A DNA stretch of 64,000 nt from Lutraria lutraria (lineage: Eukaryota; Mollusca; Bivalvia; Venerida; Mactridae): assembly GCA_964023205.1 (NCBI GenBank), contig OZ026840.1, positions 30,792,199 through 30,856,198 of the forward strand, in the 5' to 3' direction. This document shows, in pieces, positions 12,188-24,870 of this stretch; the first letter of the stretch is position 1, and every line of letters begins with the position of its first letter. Made by a program: the position numbers and the translations under genes. The notes beneath the pieces were generated by a model. That model did no database searches. It was not told the DNA's origin and worked only from the letters and a program-made list of their open reading frames with translations.

Positions 12188-14450
12188 ATCCTTAGTGAAA
12201 GCGTCAACAAACAAACTAGTTTGTCAAAGATTCCTTACTTTATTCCTGCTGATGACAACCGCATATACTGTAACCCCTATATAACGATCATATCCAAACA
12301 AGCCTACTGGGTCATGAGTCATTGGACTGGTACGAGGGCCTTTCAACTTGACTGGGACACAGGAAGACAATGAAACAAATATCCACTTTGGTGTAAGGAA
12401 CCTAATATGTAGTGTAAGCCTATGGACAGCTGACTCTCAGACAAAACCTCAGGCAGACAGATCCGGACTGTGATTAATGCAATTGAATATTGACAAGCAT
12501 GAACAATTTGAAAATACATAACACCTGAATACAAAGGTAAATATACTTTACAATAATCAAAGTATAACACTATGCAAACTTACTTAATTTTAATTCATTA
12601 TACAGAAAGAAACATACATTAAATGCTGGAAGTCTAAACTAAACACATAGATATATGGATGAGAAAATGAGATAGAAATATACTGATCTTTTTAGTGTGC
12701 TGGATATCAAGGGCATCCACATATCACCATCATCCCATTGTATCCACATCAGTTGACCTGGCAAAAGAGAAAACAGAACGGCAGTTAGAATGTGATCAAA
12801 AGGGGATTAGTAACGTGATACACCCAGTTCGATTCCCAGTCATGGCAGGTAATTTCTGTACATAAAATTCAAAAATAAAATTTGATTTTACTCAACACGT
12901 TTTACAAGTCATCTTACTTGAGAAGTGTCAGGTAGTACTGGTTAGAATACAGGCCAGGAAAACTGGTTAGCTGAATCCTACTCTCCAATTCGATTTGTAG
13001 AGGCATCTTTGTCCAGATCCAGAGTATAAGTTAATGTGAAGTCAATATATTCAATCATGCATTATGTAACATGCTCAGCCTATCATCAAGTATGACACCA
13101 TCTGAACTTTCCACACTTTCCGAATTACTGGTTCCATCTCTCAAACTTCATCCTTAGTGAAAGCGTCCACAAACAAACTAGTTTGTCAAAGATTCCTTAC
13201 TTTATTCCTGCTGATGACAACCGCATATACTGTAACCCCTATATAACGATCATATCCAAACAAGCCTACTGGGTCATGAGTCATTGGACTGGTACGAGGG
13301 CCTTTCAACTTGACTGGGACACAGGAAGACAATGAAACAAATATCCACTTTGGTGTAAGGAACCTAATATGTAGTGTAAGCCTATGGACAGCTGACTCTC
13401 AGACAAAACCTCAGGCCGACAGATCCGGACTGTGATTAATGCAATTGAATATTGACAAGCATGAAAAATTTGAAAATACATGAACACCTGAATACAAAGG
13501 TAAATATATACGGACTGTTTTAGTATGCTGGTTACTTTTGCTTCTACATACAAATGATGACTCTCAGTGCAACCTACTTTACAATATTCAAATTTTAACA
13601 CTGTGCAAACTTACTTAATTTTAATTCATTATGCAGAAATCATAAACTTTGTTTCCATTCAATTTCTGCATTATCAGACATATTTTTTTTAGATTTTAGT
13701 GCAGGAAGAAAATGTTATGCCAGTGCGCTAAAAGATATCAGTTAAATATAGTCCAAATTAAATTAGGCATGCAGGCCTGATGCAGAAACACCACCTAAAG
13801 TGCCCGGTGGCGTTCGACATGTTGTAGCCTTGAGCCTTTAATCAAGTTTTTGCTGGACATAACACAATCATCCTACATGCACCAGTGTTCAGACAAACAC
13901 AAAAATCAAACAAATGCACCAAGAATCACTATCAGAACTTAGCCATACACAAAATGAAGTGATTAATAAATTACTTTCCTTGTTTGCAAATTAACTTTGA
14001 TTACCAGAATAATTATTTATTTGGTTATTCTTTGTTGTTGTTTTTTTTAATCACATAATGACAAAATTCTCAGTACTACTAAACATAAACTTGATAAGAA
14101 GTGGAGTTCGAAATGCTCTACTGCATCCAAACCAATATAAAATGAAAAATATCCTGAAAAGAAACATACATTAAATGCTGGAAGTCTAAACTAAACACAT
14201 AGATATATGGATGAGAAAATGAGATAGAAATATACTGATCTTTTTAGTGTGCTGGATATCAAGGGCATCCACATATCACCATCATCCCATTGTATCCACA
14301 TCAGTTGACCTGGCAAAAGAGAAAACAGAACGGCAGTTAGAATATGATCAAAAGGGGATTAGTAACGCGATACACCCAGTTCGATTCCCAGTCGTCACAG
14401 GTCATTCCTGTACATAAAATTCAAAAATAAATATTGATTTTACTCAACAG

Positions 14451-15959
14451 ATAATAAATAACAGAACTGCAGAATATGGTCAGAATTACTTTACAAACAT
14501 TTCGAAACATTAAACAAAATGGCTTGAATTTCATCTCATACTAACATGCATAATTGCATAGAAATACTCAAATCCGACTTGATCGTCAATAATGGCGTCA
14601 TTATGTTGTCGCTCGCCCCAATCTAAATGTATGCTGGCAAAGACCGAAAACATTCATGTTATAAAGTTAAGTCTACAGTTAAGATATATAACACCAAAAG
14701 TAACATGTACATATTAAATACATGAAAAATGAAAATCTACAAAATTCTTTAAAAGATAATGTTTACCTGTTGTCCGCGTATAGGCTACTACTACCTGCGA
14801 AAATCATTTCACGTTTCACTCAAAACTGCACGCACACAATTGGCCAATCGAATATTAGTTAATCCCTCTTTTTAGTACAATGACACATTGAAACAGGTTT
14901 TTGTATTAACATTGAATGGAATGCACGTGATTAAATTCATATCACAGCCTAGGGCGCTTACATTCGGAGTTTCAATAGTTGCATTTAATTTTGGCTTCGG
15001 TAGGATTCGATTACTTTCGTAATCTATACAATAATTTTCAACATAACGGTTATTGAAAGTAATCATGTATTTATAGATGTGCTACATGGTTAATAAAATA
15101 GCGCTATACCCGTGTACCAATGAAGAAATGTTAATATAAACAACACCGTACGTACCTTTACAATCAATGCATCCATCATTTTATCCTAACCATACCCAAC
15201 TTTCGCGGACATGCTGATTTGGAAAATAGATAATAGTTTTACATTCAGGTACAATGAAATGGGATTTTCACTATAATCGTCATAATTTTATTCTATTTAA
15301 ATTACGAAATGTGTACCCATCACAAAAGTTTATTTAATCTTTCATCTTTCTATTGATATATTTTTATCATTTCAAATTAATGCTTTCTCCGACCCTTTCG
15401 CGTTTGAAAAAGGCACGTATCGATTATTTCTATATTCAATGTGAAAAGCGTAAAATTGGTAGATTTTCAATGAAATGTTGATGTTTTCAACATCATAACT
15501 TTTTTGGGGAAAAATGTGGAAACAAATTTGTACTCATTGTATTCGTTTGGAAAATTTAATTTCTTTCACCGTGTAAATTATGAAAACAATTAAGTAATAT
15601 CTTCTTCGACCCTTTTGGTGTTTTTTAAAGCCACTACTTAGATTTGTTAAGTTATAAAAATGCTCACTTTGCATTAACTTTTTTTTTTTAAATTATGTTG
15701 AGTTACTAGGATGTTTTCTAATACGACTACCCAGAATGATAAAAAGTACCATGCCTACTTTATTTGACAAAATCGACAGTAGCTGACTATGGTCTATATA
15801 CATCTAAAATTGTCATTGCACGAATATTATTGACAGATTTGTTCAATAAAAATTGAATGAAAATAAATGTATTATATTTAAACTGCATTGCCTTCACCGT
15901 ATATGCATATGCAAAGTGGAGATACAGTTAGAACTAAATTCATTAAGTCTATGTCTATA
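14451..15959. other. Unique AT-rich flank of the satellite, no gene seen
   Basis: The sequence becomes non-repetitive after the last monomer. Short open frames are present but none shows domain-like composition. On the - strand there are isolated splice-like motifs (a donor-like acaacag/GTAAAC near 14767 and an acceptor-like ctttgccag near 14637). I could not assemble a coding exon from them. Confidence 0.6.
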
Positions 15960-16773
15960 TTAAGGTAATTCGAAGTTGCTACAAAATGGCCGTCTGACAT
16001 TTAGCAATGCATCCTAAAGAAGTGGCATTGTAAAATAATTACTGAAAGTACATAACTGAAATGAGTTTTTATCAATAGCTAATGATTAAATGTACATTGC
16101 TGCACCAGTAAAATAATATTTGATGACTAACTCTCACCTAAACTTATACCAATTCCATTTGCCAAAATAATGTATCATCATATCATAATTAATTTAAACT
16201 ACAACGTCCAACAATAACTTCAATATGTCATTGAGGGTTTCCATATTTAAATTTTCACTTTTAAATGTTCTTCCATGTTTATTTTCAATTCTAAACACAG
16301 TCCTCAATATTCACATTTAACAAAAATCCTCCACACATGTGTTTACACTATGTACTACACCCTAGCCTAAACAAACATGGAAGAAAATTCACTGTGTGAA
16401 AGTTGAGGACTGTTAAGAATTGATATTAATCATGGAAAAACATTTAATAATGAAAATTTAGAATATGGAAACCCTCAAGACATATTGAAGTTATTGTTGG
16501 ACATTGTAGTTTAAAAATTAATTTTGATATTATGATACATTATTTTGGCAAATGGAATTAGCATAAGTTCAGGTGAGAGTTATAGATACTTGTTAATCAT
16601 CAAATGTTATTTTACTGATGCAAAAATGTACATCGAATCATTAGCTATTGATAAAAACTCCATTCAGTTATGTACTTTCAGTAATTATTGAACAACGCCA
16701 CTTTTTAGAATGCATAGCGAAAATATCAGGTGGCTATTTTTTCACAAATTTGTGCTGTGACGTTTCACCTTAA
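15960..16773. mobile_element. 814 bp near-palindromic foldback element, TTAA-bounded
   Basis: The left arm (about 15960-16350) is matched in reverse complement by the right arm (about 16375-16773) with modest divergence. For example gtccaacaataacttcaata near 16208 pairs with tattgaagttattgttggac near 16480, and ccatttgccaaaataatgta pairs with tacattattttggcaaatgg. Both ends read TTAAGGT / ACCTTAA. TTAA at both edges is compatible with a TTAA target duplication of the piggyBac type, but the termini could also just be symmetric. There is no coding capacity, so this is a non-autonomous foldback element. Confidence 0.8.
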
Positions 16774-17402
16774 GTCTAAAAAATGATCAAAGTACGGAGG
16801 TTTATGAAATTAGAATACAGTTTACATTATGACACAATTTATGACACAATAACAGAAACATTAGAAAAAACGCGCATGCATATATTTATTGCAGCAGTGT
16901 CTTAAAATACAACTGGTTTTCAGTAAATAAATACCCAATCCTCAAATGAACATACATTTATGCTAAGATTCATTTAAATCAATTTGTAAATATTTACCTT
17001 TGGTAGCCCACAAGCTGTACTGGAATTGACTGAGAGGACTGGGACGGGACTACTTATATAGATTTTTACAAAAGCACGAGATTTTCGAGCTCCTACAAAG
17101 TCTTACTATTTGTTCTAAAGAACCTAGCAACCGGTCAATACAAATGTCCTGATTGGCTGTAAACTTACACGTAAGAACTCTTTCTATACACCTTCAATCT
17201 TACTTTATTTAAAAATCAAAGCACTGTGAGTACTGTCAAGAGCGAAGTTTAAATATTTTAGATAAATTCATCCTTAAATAATTAAAGGCCTGTGTTGTTA
17301 CCATTATTAATCAGACTTTGACATCTTTACGTCAATTAACCATAATTACCAAGGAAAAGATACACATTTTAACTGTTTGCCTGGAAAAAATCTATTCCTA
17401 AT

Positions 17403-17774
17403 ATGGTGGCTGAATTATGCCATGTCGTATTTTCGCCTTTTCGCCACAACAAAGCGGAAATGCGCAAATATGAGATGAAGGACGACAATACGACACCAAA
17501 AATGTGTTGTGTTTTCGCCTTACATCTGTCGTATATTTGCTTTTTCGTGGCGAAAATAAAACAATGCTAAAACACGACAAAGTCGACTTTTTCGCATTGT
17601 TACATTTTCGCATTGTTGCATTTTCGCATTGTTGCATTTTCGCATCTTTGCGTTCCGGTTACGCATGCGCAGGAAGTTTACATAAACCTTATACAAGTTG
17701 GTGCGTATGCGCTTGTACAACCGGAACGCGAAAATGCAACAATGCGACAATGCGAAAAAGTCGACTTTGTCGTG
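17403..17774. mobile_element. Nested MITE-like insertion with internal hairpin and short tandem motif
   Basis: This block interrupts the left arm of the surrounding element. The right arm (near 20060) is continuous where the left arm is split, and TAAT flanks both sides (17399-17402 and 17775-17778), a plausible target duplication. Inside, acacgacaaagtcgactttt at 17572 pairs with its complement ending at 17775, and ttttcgcattgttgca is repeated several times between them. No coding capacity is supported. Confidence 0.7.
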
Positions 17775-18167
17775 TAATGATAAAATCATGACATCCGGTG
17801 AGAAATAACAAGCTAATACACTTGAAAACCCAAACAAATGTAGTGCCTTCAGAGCTTTGATGTTTATACTGTTAGTATGTAAACTATATGAACCATTTGT
17901 TATTCTGTATACTGAACTTCTGACCTTGTGCCATGATATTATCTCACTACTCTCAGAGACAATACAGTGTTCCAGAACTACTTAACTGAATGAAATAATT
18001 TTCATTAAGTAGTAAAATTGGTTACCTCAACAGTTTATGAATAAAACTTTTGTGCGGGGAATTTCTAATTATTATACTTGCTAGTTTTGCAGTCTAAATT
18101 GCCAAAATATTTCCCATGCTTTCAAAATCAACAGAATCATGTAATATACATCTCATACTTTTGATCC

Positions 18168-18195
18168 CTGATGAAGACTATTGTGTAGTCGAAAC
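18168..18195 (+). ncRNA. Hammerhead-ribozyme-like core motif, probably degenerate
   Basis: The string CTGATGA is followed by a perfect five-base-pair hairpin (GACTA, loop TTGTG, TAGTC) and then GAAAC. This is the order of conserved core and stem II in hammerhead ribozymes, which occur in Penelope-like and other retroelements. An extra A lies between CTGATGA and the stem. I could not find convincing stems I and III with a NUH cleavage site. It is best read as a relic or look-alike in a retroelement tail. Confidence 0.25.
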
Positions 18196-20100
18196 TAGCC
18201 GAAGCAATTAATAAAATGTAAGTTAAACATAATAAATACATAATAGCTGGGCTTATCACCAATTTATCGCTAAAATTGGGAGAAAAAACACAAATTGGTA
18301 AGGCACGCACGCAAACGGTTTTCATAACATCAGTTGTGCCAAGTGTGTGCAAGAAATGGCCTAAGTCCAATGATGAGTTAGACCAATATCTTGCATTTAC
18401 AAAATACCATTTTTAACTCTGAAACGGGAGAATACATGGCTAGAGGGGAGTTTAAATCAGGTGGGAAATGGTCTGTTTTATGCAAAAAGGTCCTAAATTT
18501 TTACCAAAAAGTGAAATCAGGTATCGTTTTGCATGTACCTCTTTTTTGGAAATAAACGAAACTGTAAACTTAACTAGCTCAGAATGGATTTCGACGAAAA
18601 TATATGAAAATCATTCTGATAGACAAAAGCGGATACTTTTTAGGTGTTCATTACCATTCTTAAGTCGCTCAAACGATTTTTTACTGTAATGCAACAGTCC
18701 TCCCAGTGCTTTAATTATTGTACATCAAGTCATGTAAATCATTCAAGGACAAATAAAGCCTGCAAATCGTGCCTCTCGAAAAACTCGCGCAAAAAGTTGC
18801 GCAATAAAAATCGGTCAACTGTTAATGTCATGTATCTAATAAAATGCTTGACAAATTAGTGGTATAGATACACAAGAGTACGTGTAAGTTATTCCAGCAT
18901 GTTTCACCCAAATAAAGACCTTAACTAAACACGTTTTCCATCCGGCCTGGTGTAGTAAATATGTACCTTTGTAAATAAGTATATGTATCTATCCCAACGA
19001 TTTTATTTTGTTTAACTTGTTTATTTTACAAGATGCAGTATCGCAAGCTCCTACAATTATGTATAACTTTCTCTACTTGTAGTTACGTGACACCTCTCTC
19101 ATCGGGGTTGAAAATAGTATCACTTGTCGTATCCATTGCAGAATTTGCAGTTTATACATTGACGTCAAAAAGAAACGCTACATCTGTATTTATGTATGCA
19201 TATTTACTACGGTTGTCAAATACCAATATAAAGAGATTTGCAAACATGTATACAAACATTCATTTGTTTTTATCGCCATTGGGGTGTTCAGAATGGTGAT
19301 ACAAAAACATTGCCCTGTCCAAAATGTCAGTATCGAGTATGACTTCCGTGTCCTGCGACGACTGCTTGCAATCTTCGTCTTATTGACCCACACAAGTTAC
19401 GCAACATGTACCGTGAAATACGTGCCCACTCCTGGTGTAAAGCTTGTGTTAATTGCTGAACGTTTTGTGGCTGGGGTGACGCTGACGTAAACAGCGTCCA
19501 AGAACGTCCCGGTTGTGTATACCTGGAAACATAGGGGCCAGAGAGGGTATTTTATTTTGCTTCAATAGACGCGTTATGAGCTAAATATATATATATGGTG
19601 TGTCGATCATGATATGAATACTTTGAGAAACAGAAAAGTTATTCACGTTTTTCATTGTAGCGTTTTTATTGACGTCAGTTCATAATACATGTAAAAGATA
19701 TATTGCTGGATTCTGTAGATTTCGAAAGCATGGGGTGGTTTTGGTAATTTAAATGTAAAACTAACATGTATGATAATTAAGTATTCTTCCGCTCAAAACT
19801 GTTGATGTAATATGATAAAATTTACTGCATATTGAAACTAGTTTCATTCAGTAAAGTAATTCAGGAACACTTTATATTGTCTCTGAGAGTAGCGAGATTA
19901 CAAAATGACACAAGGTCAAAAGTTCAGTATATGCAGACAGTATATAACAGATGTTTTTACACAGTTGACAGTACACAGATCAAAGCGCTGAAGGCACTGA
20001 ATTCGTTTGGGTTATCAAAATGTGCAGTAGCTTGTAATTTCTAACTGTATGTCATGACTTTTAGCATTTGGAATAGAATTATTATTTCCAGACAAGCCGA

Positions 20101-23100
20101 ATGTAGGTGCAAGCGTTTTGATTTTTTAGGCAAGGTTAAAGTTTGGTACAAACAGACAAACAGAGAGACGAAAAACAATATGCCCCCGATCTTTCGATAC
20201 GGGGGCATAAAAATAGATATTGGAAAATAGAAGCATTTCCACAACCGATGTAGAAAACTAAGTAAGTACTCAGGTCTACATATAAAATTGTTGCGCAGAT
20301 TGAGTTCTGGTCTATTGGAGTTGACCAAAGTTCAGTTACATTAAATTTAAGTCCTGAATCCCTAGTAATAAACATTATGAATACAAAATTTTAGAAAAGA
20401 TGACTGGCAGTCTCTTTTGATATCATGTCTATAACACAAAGCATGTCAAGAGTACTCATTTTTAAGGTAAAAATATATTTATTATAATATGTATACTCAT
20501 ATAGTTAAATGAAATAAAACACAGTATATAAAATGATTATTATTAATGTTTAAAATATCGGTAGTCACTTAATTTATAAGTATACACGTAAACTTGGATT
20601 AACAATAAATATTGAACTTGTCTAAGGCTAGAAGAGAGCAAAGTTTAAGTTCATCAATAACACTTTACATGGAACTTGCCTGATTAGATAGCTTGGGAAT
20701 ATGGCTAGGGAACAGAAGTAAGTTAATCATAATGAGAATATGTGTCATGAACGGCAAGTAACATACATAATGCATAAAAATATAGACAAAAAAAGACAAG
20801 CCATTTGTTTTATGATGGCATTTGTATATAACAAGAGAGATGTTGGTTCTAAGGTTTATTCAATAAGACTGTCTAACATAGCAATATCCAAGTGGTCAGT
20901 TACAGTGGGCGGTGCTTATCAGTTGAGGCATTACAGGTACTAAGCACTGATTGGTTAGCATGCATATGATAATGAAACACCATTCAGTGCAATTTGTTAT
21001 AGATATTTACGTCAACCGAATATGCATAGTATATACATTGTACAGTGAAAACTGTGAACTGTAATACAAAATTGAGGTAGTTTTGTTCTAATAAAGCAAT
21101 ATGAGTTTCAAACTGTCTCATTTACAGCCTAAACATTCAGAAATTAGCGGTACATGTATTTATAATGAGACATCAAGTGATATCTAAATGAGGTTCTGAT
21201 GTGTTGACAACCTTAATACAGTCTACATTATGTACTTATAAATTAATTATATTATGCCAATATTAGAAGGGGAATTGCAAGGGAAATGAAATTGCAGTAT
21301 ACAGTACAACCTCTCCAGAGCGGCCCTCTGTAGATCAACAACCTCTCTATAACAACATCTTAAAAATTTCCCTAAACTGATATTTACTATAAATTTATAC
21401 TCTGTAGAGCAACAACCTCGTTGCCGATCGTTGTCTCATGGAAGTAAAGAGGGGTCACGATTGATTGCGTTGCAAATGTGCAAAGTCAAATACAACAGCA
21501 GGTTGTTAGAAGATTGGTAAGGAGTGTTTCTCAGATGAGTCGTGCATATATCGATACATGTATGTGGTTTTTTTTCAAATACAAAATGGATAGAAGGAAT
21601 ACTTAATTCAGAATAATAAAAAGTACATGCACATCATCAGAAAGATAAAGTAGTAATTAGAAATGCGTGATCGATCAGTACAGATTTAATACATTAAATA
21701 AACAAAATATGACGATAAAAATGAAAACCCTTCCATTGCGGCGTCGTAGCTACGCTGAGGTAGATGCCTCGGCTAAAACTTGCGGAGTAATAAAAAAAAT
21801 TGTTCAATTAATTCCATCTTCTAACAAACATTCATTTAATTGTATTGTAATGAATAGAACCCTTGTTATACACCATGCTCGAGCATCAGGTTCCACGATC
21901 GTATCGCTTGTAGTAGGTTAAATATTGCTGTTACAAAACTATACCGTATAGAACGTCCATGATTACCCTGTATCGATCTTCTCTCGCCTCTCTTTGGGGC
22001 GGCCCTGGATTGATCATAGCTGTTGAATGGACCGTTAAACAACAGATAAATAAATACATTAATTAACAGAGCCACCATTTAATGATGAATTTACAAGTAT
22101 AGTTGTAGTAATCAATATTGACAATACATCATGCTGATAAGATTTGATAATGTCAAGTGAATATTGGGCATTTTATAAGCCCGGATTGTTAGATTAAAAC
22201 CGAGCTCGAAAACCATTCGTATCTCTCCGCGAAGTATTGACGTATCGAGTTATTTATGTTAACATAAGATACGTGGGTGAATCTTTGTGACAACGTGTTC
22301 TCAAAATAAACTTTGAATAACATATGTTGAAATCAAAGTACTGACAGTACTCATGTGAACTGAACTCACATAGATTTGCACTGCAACATATGGGACGTAC
22401 GGTAACTATTGTGCTTAAGTACTTGAGTCATCAAAGCTATTCATAGTGACTGGGTACTGCATGTAGACTTTTTCATATTTTCTGCTCAGATAAATAGTAT
22501 TTTTTTATCAATCTGGAAACTCTATTCCATTAATATATCTTGTTTCAGTTTTTAACCTGGCATAGAAGTTGGCACCAGAGGTCAACAACAAGGAAATTCT
22601 TGAAGAAACAGAAGAAAACCTTCTTTCACCAAATGGTGACCAATGAAGAGCTTCGAAATTTTCAGAGAAACCGAGCCTGTTTCTGGGTTGATACATCAGA
22701 TTCAGAACAAACTCTGCCCAGTCCAGTGGTTAACTACAACCTGAACATATCAATAAAGTTGCTCTTGCGGCAATAACTATCCCAAATTTTGCCATAGACT
22801 GATAGAGAGAGCTTTCGTCCATTAAGGAAAATACAAACTGATCACAGGGTAAATTTGTGTAATGACACCAAAAGGAAAATGATGCTATGATATTATCAAG
22901 GATTGAATGAGTTTGACCGTTTCATGTACATGTATCTGCAAAACAATGCAATTTTGAAAGCAGCTTGAAGTGCCAGTAATTAGTAGGGCTAGTAAGAATA
23001 TTCAATGAGTGTTATATAGCATAATAATATTATATAGACAATGTCATGATAGCTAAGCATATATAAATTATAATGTGCTGCAGATGAAGATCGAAGAGAC

Positions 23101-24150
23101 TTGATGCTGCGTTTTTTAATGTGATTGTGAGGATATTTTGAATATAACATGTTATGTGCTGCTAAAGAGTACGATGTGCATTGATAAATAAATCCTGTTT
23201 AACTTACTTCGACTTTATTTTATTTGATATACATCATAGGATGCATTTATTCATGGGTGTAAATACATGTAGAGGCATTTTTTCATGCATAAAGCGCCAT
23301 CTCGCACGCAAAAAAAGTGTGAGACAAAGTCTCACTTATTTTAACCCAAATCTCACTTAAGAATGACGCTACTGAAGCAAAATTCAACTATATTGACAGT
23401 TTGAAGATATGGCATACATGTATGAGTATCATGATATGTATAACATACGTATATGAAAAAACGAACACAACATGTACTTTATGTTCCTGATGTATGTACA
23501 GAACACAGGTCTACTTTATCCATTAAATATAGAGCAACAAACAGTTGAATGTGCTGTTTACTGTCTACAATTAGTGAATTACACATGAAAAAATGTCATT
23601 GTGATTGAAATTTGGCAAAAGGGATTGGATCTTGTTTTTGCAGCAATAAAAATGACGCAGAGTAAATTCATAACCATTTTGAATATACATGTACTTTCAT
23701 TATGTTCTACACTAGTTTGCACTGAAATTGATAACGTTGTCAAAACGTTGATATAACGTACGTTACTCTAACAACGTTGCGACTAAAACATTAGTACAAC
23801 CTTGTGACAACATTGCTTACTAACGTTTTCACAACGTTACAGCACGGTTGTTACACAACGTTGCAGCCCAACGTTTACACAACGTTGGAAAAATTTCAAG
23901 TTCTGAGATTACAATGCTGTATGCATTTTTACAGTGTCTGCTCAATACATAAATGCATTGCTTTCATGATACTTTCTCCTACACATTTCAAAACACCGTG
24001 TTAAATAGTTGTCAACGTTGTAACAACGTTGTAAAATAATACAACCAATACACAACTAAAACACAACGTTGTCCTATAAATAAAGGAAATGTTGATATCC
24101 AGTATATAGAGATAAATAGTTGTTATAATAAGGAAGTCTTAATAAATAAA
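20101..24150. other. Intergenic region with transposon remnants, no supported gene
   Basis: Contents I can name: an inverted end of a gccccc/gggggc mollusc repeat near 20150-20215; a partial MITE at 21299-21430 (acagtacaacctctccagag); a SINE-like tail at about 21970-22060 (ggaccgttaaacaacagata); and a motif cluster after 23736. At 22540-22776 there is an open stretch after an acceptor-like ttgtttcag, but no second exon joins it, so I do not call a gene. Confidence 0.6.
23736..24075. repeat. Cluster of ACAACGTTG motifs
   Basis: The palindromic core CAACGTTG, or partial AACGTT / ACAACG forms, recurs more than ten times with irregular spacing, on both sides of an 80 to 100 base gap without it. 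The spacing is not a simple tandem period. It may be a degenerate minisatellite or a cluster of binding sites. Confidence 0.6.
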
Positions 24151-24159
24151 ATTTGCTCG

Positions 24160-24870
24160 GCTCTCACCAATGACGGTCGGATTTACTGTACTGATCAGGG
24201 GAAGTAACCGCTGCGAAGTTAATTAACATTATACCACTAGGGCCGACGTATACACATTCCCTACAGTATCAAAATCAAAATGGCGTACTGCACGAAAACT
24301 CATCACTTTTGTCAATACAACATTTTTAAATTAATTGGTGAATAGATAATGGTTGAGGAATACAACTTGATTTAGGTGAATAATCTTCTCAAAAATGTAT
24401 TTTGATTCATGGGACTTGTCTATTATAGTGTGTTTGATGTAGTTATTTCTAAACGTCCCTGAAATCAAAATTATCAAATTGGATATGTTTCGGATATCCG
24501 AATATTTCGGATAGTTTCAGTTACTGTATTTATTTTTTGTTTCAGATCTTCCTATCAGTCATTTAATTCTGAAAAAAAAATTCTCATGCCATTAACTTGA
24601 TATTGTGAAGTTAACAATATTTTTAGAAGTTGTTAAAGGCAAACAGTACCACTACCAGTGGTGAAAATTAGGCAAACCAGAAAAATATTTTTACACCTTA
24701 ATTCAAGTGCTGTTATTGATTATTGATGTAAATTTGCTGTCTGGTTTTAAATGTGTCTGACGTTTTACCAAAGAAACTGTGTTTGCTATTCTTTTTAAAT
24801 GTTTGTTAATTCATACAGGAACATTTTAAATGATTACATAAAATTTATTGTATATTTCAGATATTGCACC
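24160..24870 (+). promoter_or_regulatory. Probable DROSHA promoter and 5' untranslated exon region
   Basis: The first coding exon starts ten bases after a strong acceptor (tatatttcag, ending 24860), so a non-coding exon must lie upstream. Candidates here are a CCAAT at about 24168, an AAAATGGCG motif at 24277-24285 of the YY1 type often seen at start sites, and a donor-like AG/GTGAAT at 24375. No TATA box stands out. The exact first exon cannot be fixed from sequence alone. Confidence 0.35.

Larger units (their letters stand above)
1..14450. repeat. Tandem satellite array, about 1550 bp and 961 bp monomers
   Basis: Eleven head-to-tail monomers. Using the motif atccttagtgaaagcg as phase marker, units start at 1, 1552, 3102, 4652, 6203, 7164, 8715, 9676, 11227, 12188 and 13150. 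Lengths are 1551, 1550, 1550, 1551, 961, 1551, 961, 1551, 961, 962 and a last unit cut at about 14450. Copies are nearly identical, differing by scattered single bases and small indels. The short form lacks two internal blocks of the long form. The array enters from the left edge, so its total size is unknown. On the right it ends after ttttactcaaca, where sequence becomes unique. No protein gene is recognised in it; open frames recur once per monomer because the sequence recurs. Confidence 0.97.
17376..20100. mobile_element. Decayed 2.7 kb element with long terminal inverted repeats
   Basis: The left arm (17376-18020, interrupted by a nested element) is matched in reverse complement by the right arm (about 19835-20100). 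Shared landmarks are ctctcagagacaata near 17955 versus tattgtctctgagag near 19876, gaccttgtg versus cacaaggtc, ccttcagagctttgat versus atcaaagcgctgaagg, and cccaaac versus gtttggg. Arms are clearly diverged, so the element is old. The interior (18021-19834) has only short open frames with no recognisable transposase. Confidence 0.75.

Noticed and set aside
155..13601. Family of small proteins of 63 to 98 residues on the - strand
   Set aside because: These frames are copies of one satellite segment. They cross an acceptor-like site and have no Kozak or domain support.
1..14450. CRISPR array
   Set aside because: Units are over 900 bases long with no unique spacers, and the window is clearly eukaryotic.
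17398..17837. Cys/Arg-rich small proteins on both strands
   Set aside because: They are read from the ttttcgcattgttgca tandem motif and the inverted repeat, so both strands give similar low-complexity frames.
22540..22776. Possible last exon of an upstream gene after ttgtttcag
   Set aside because: One frame is open for 78 codons but has no recognisable domain, and no partner exon with matching phase is visible upstream. Another frame shows a protein-like Glu-rich stretch but begins right after a stop.
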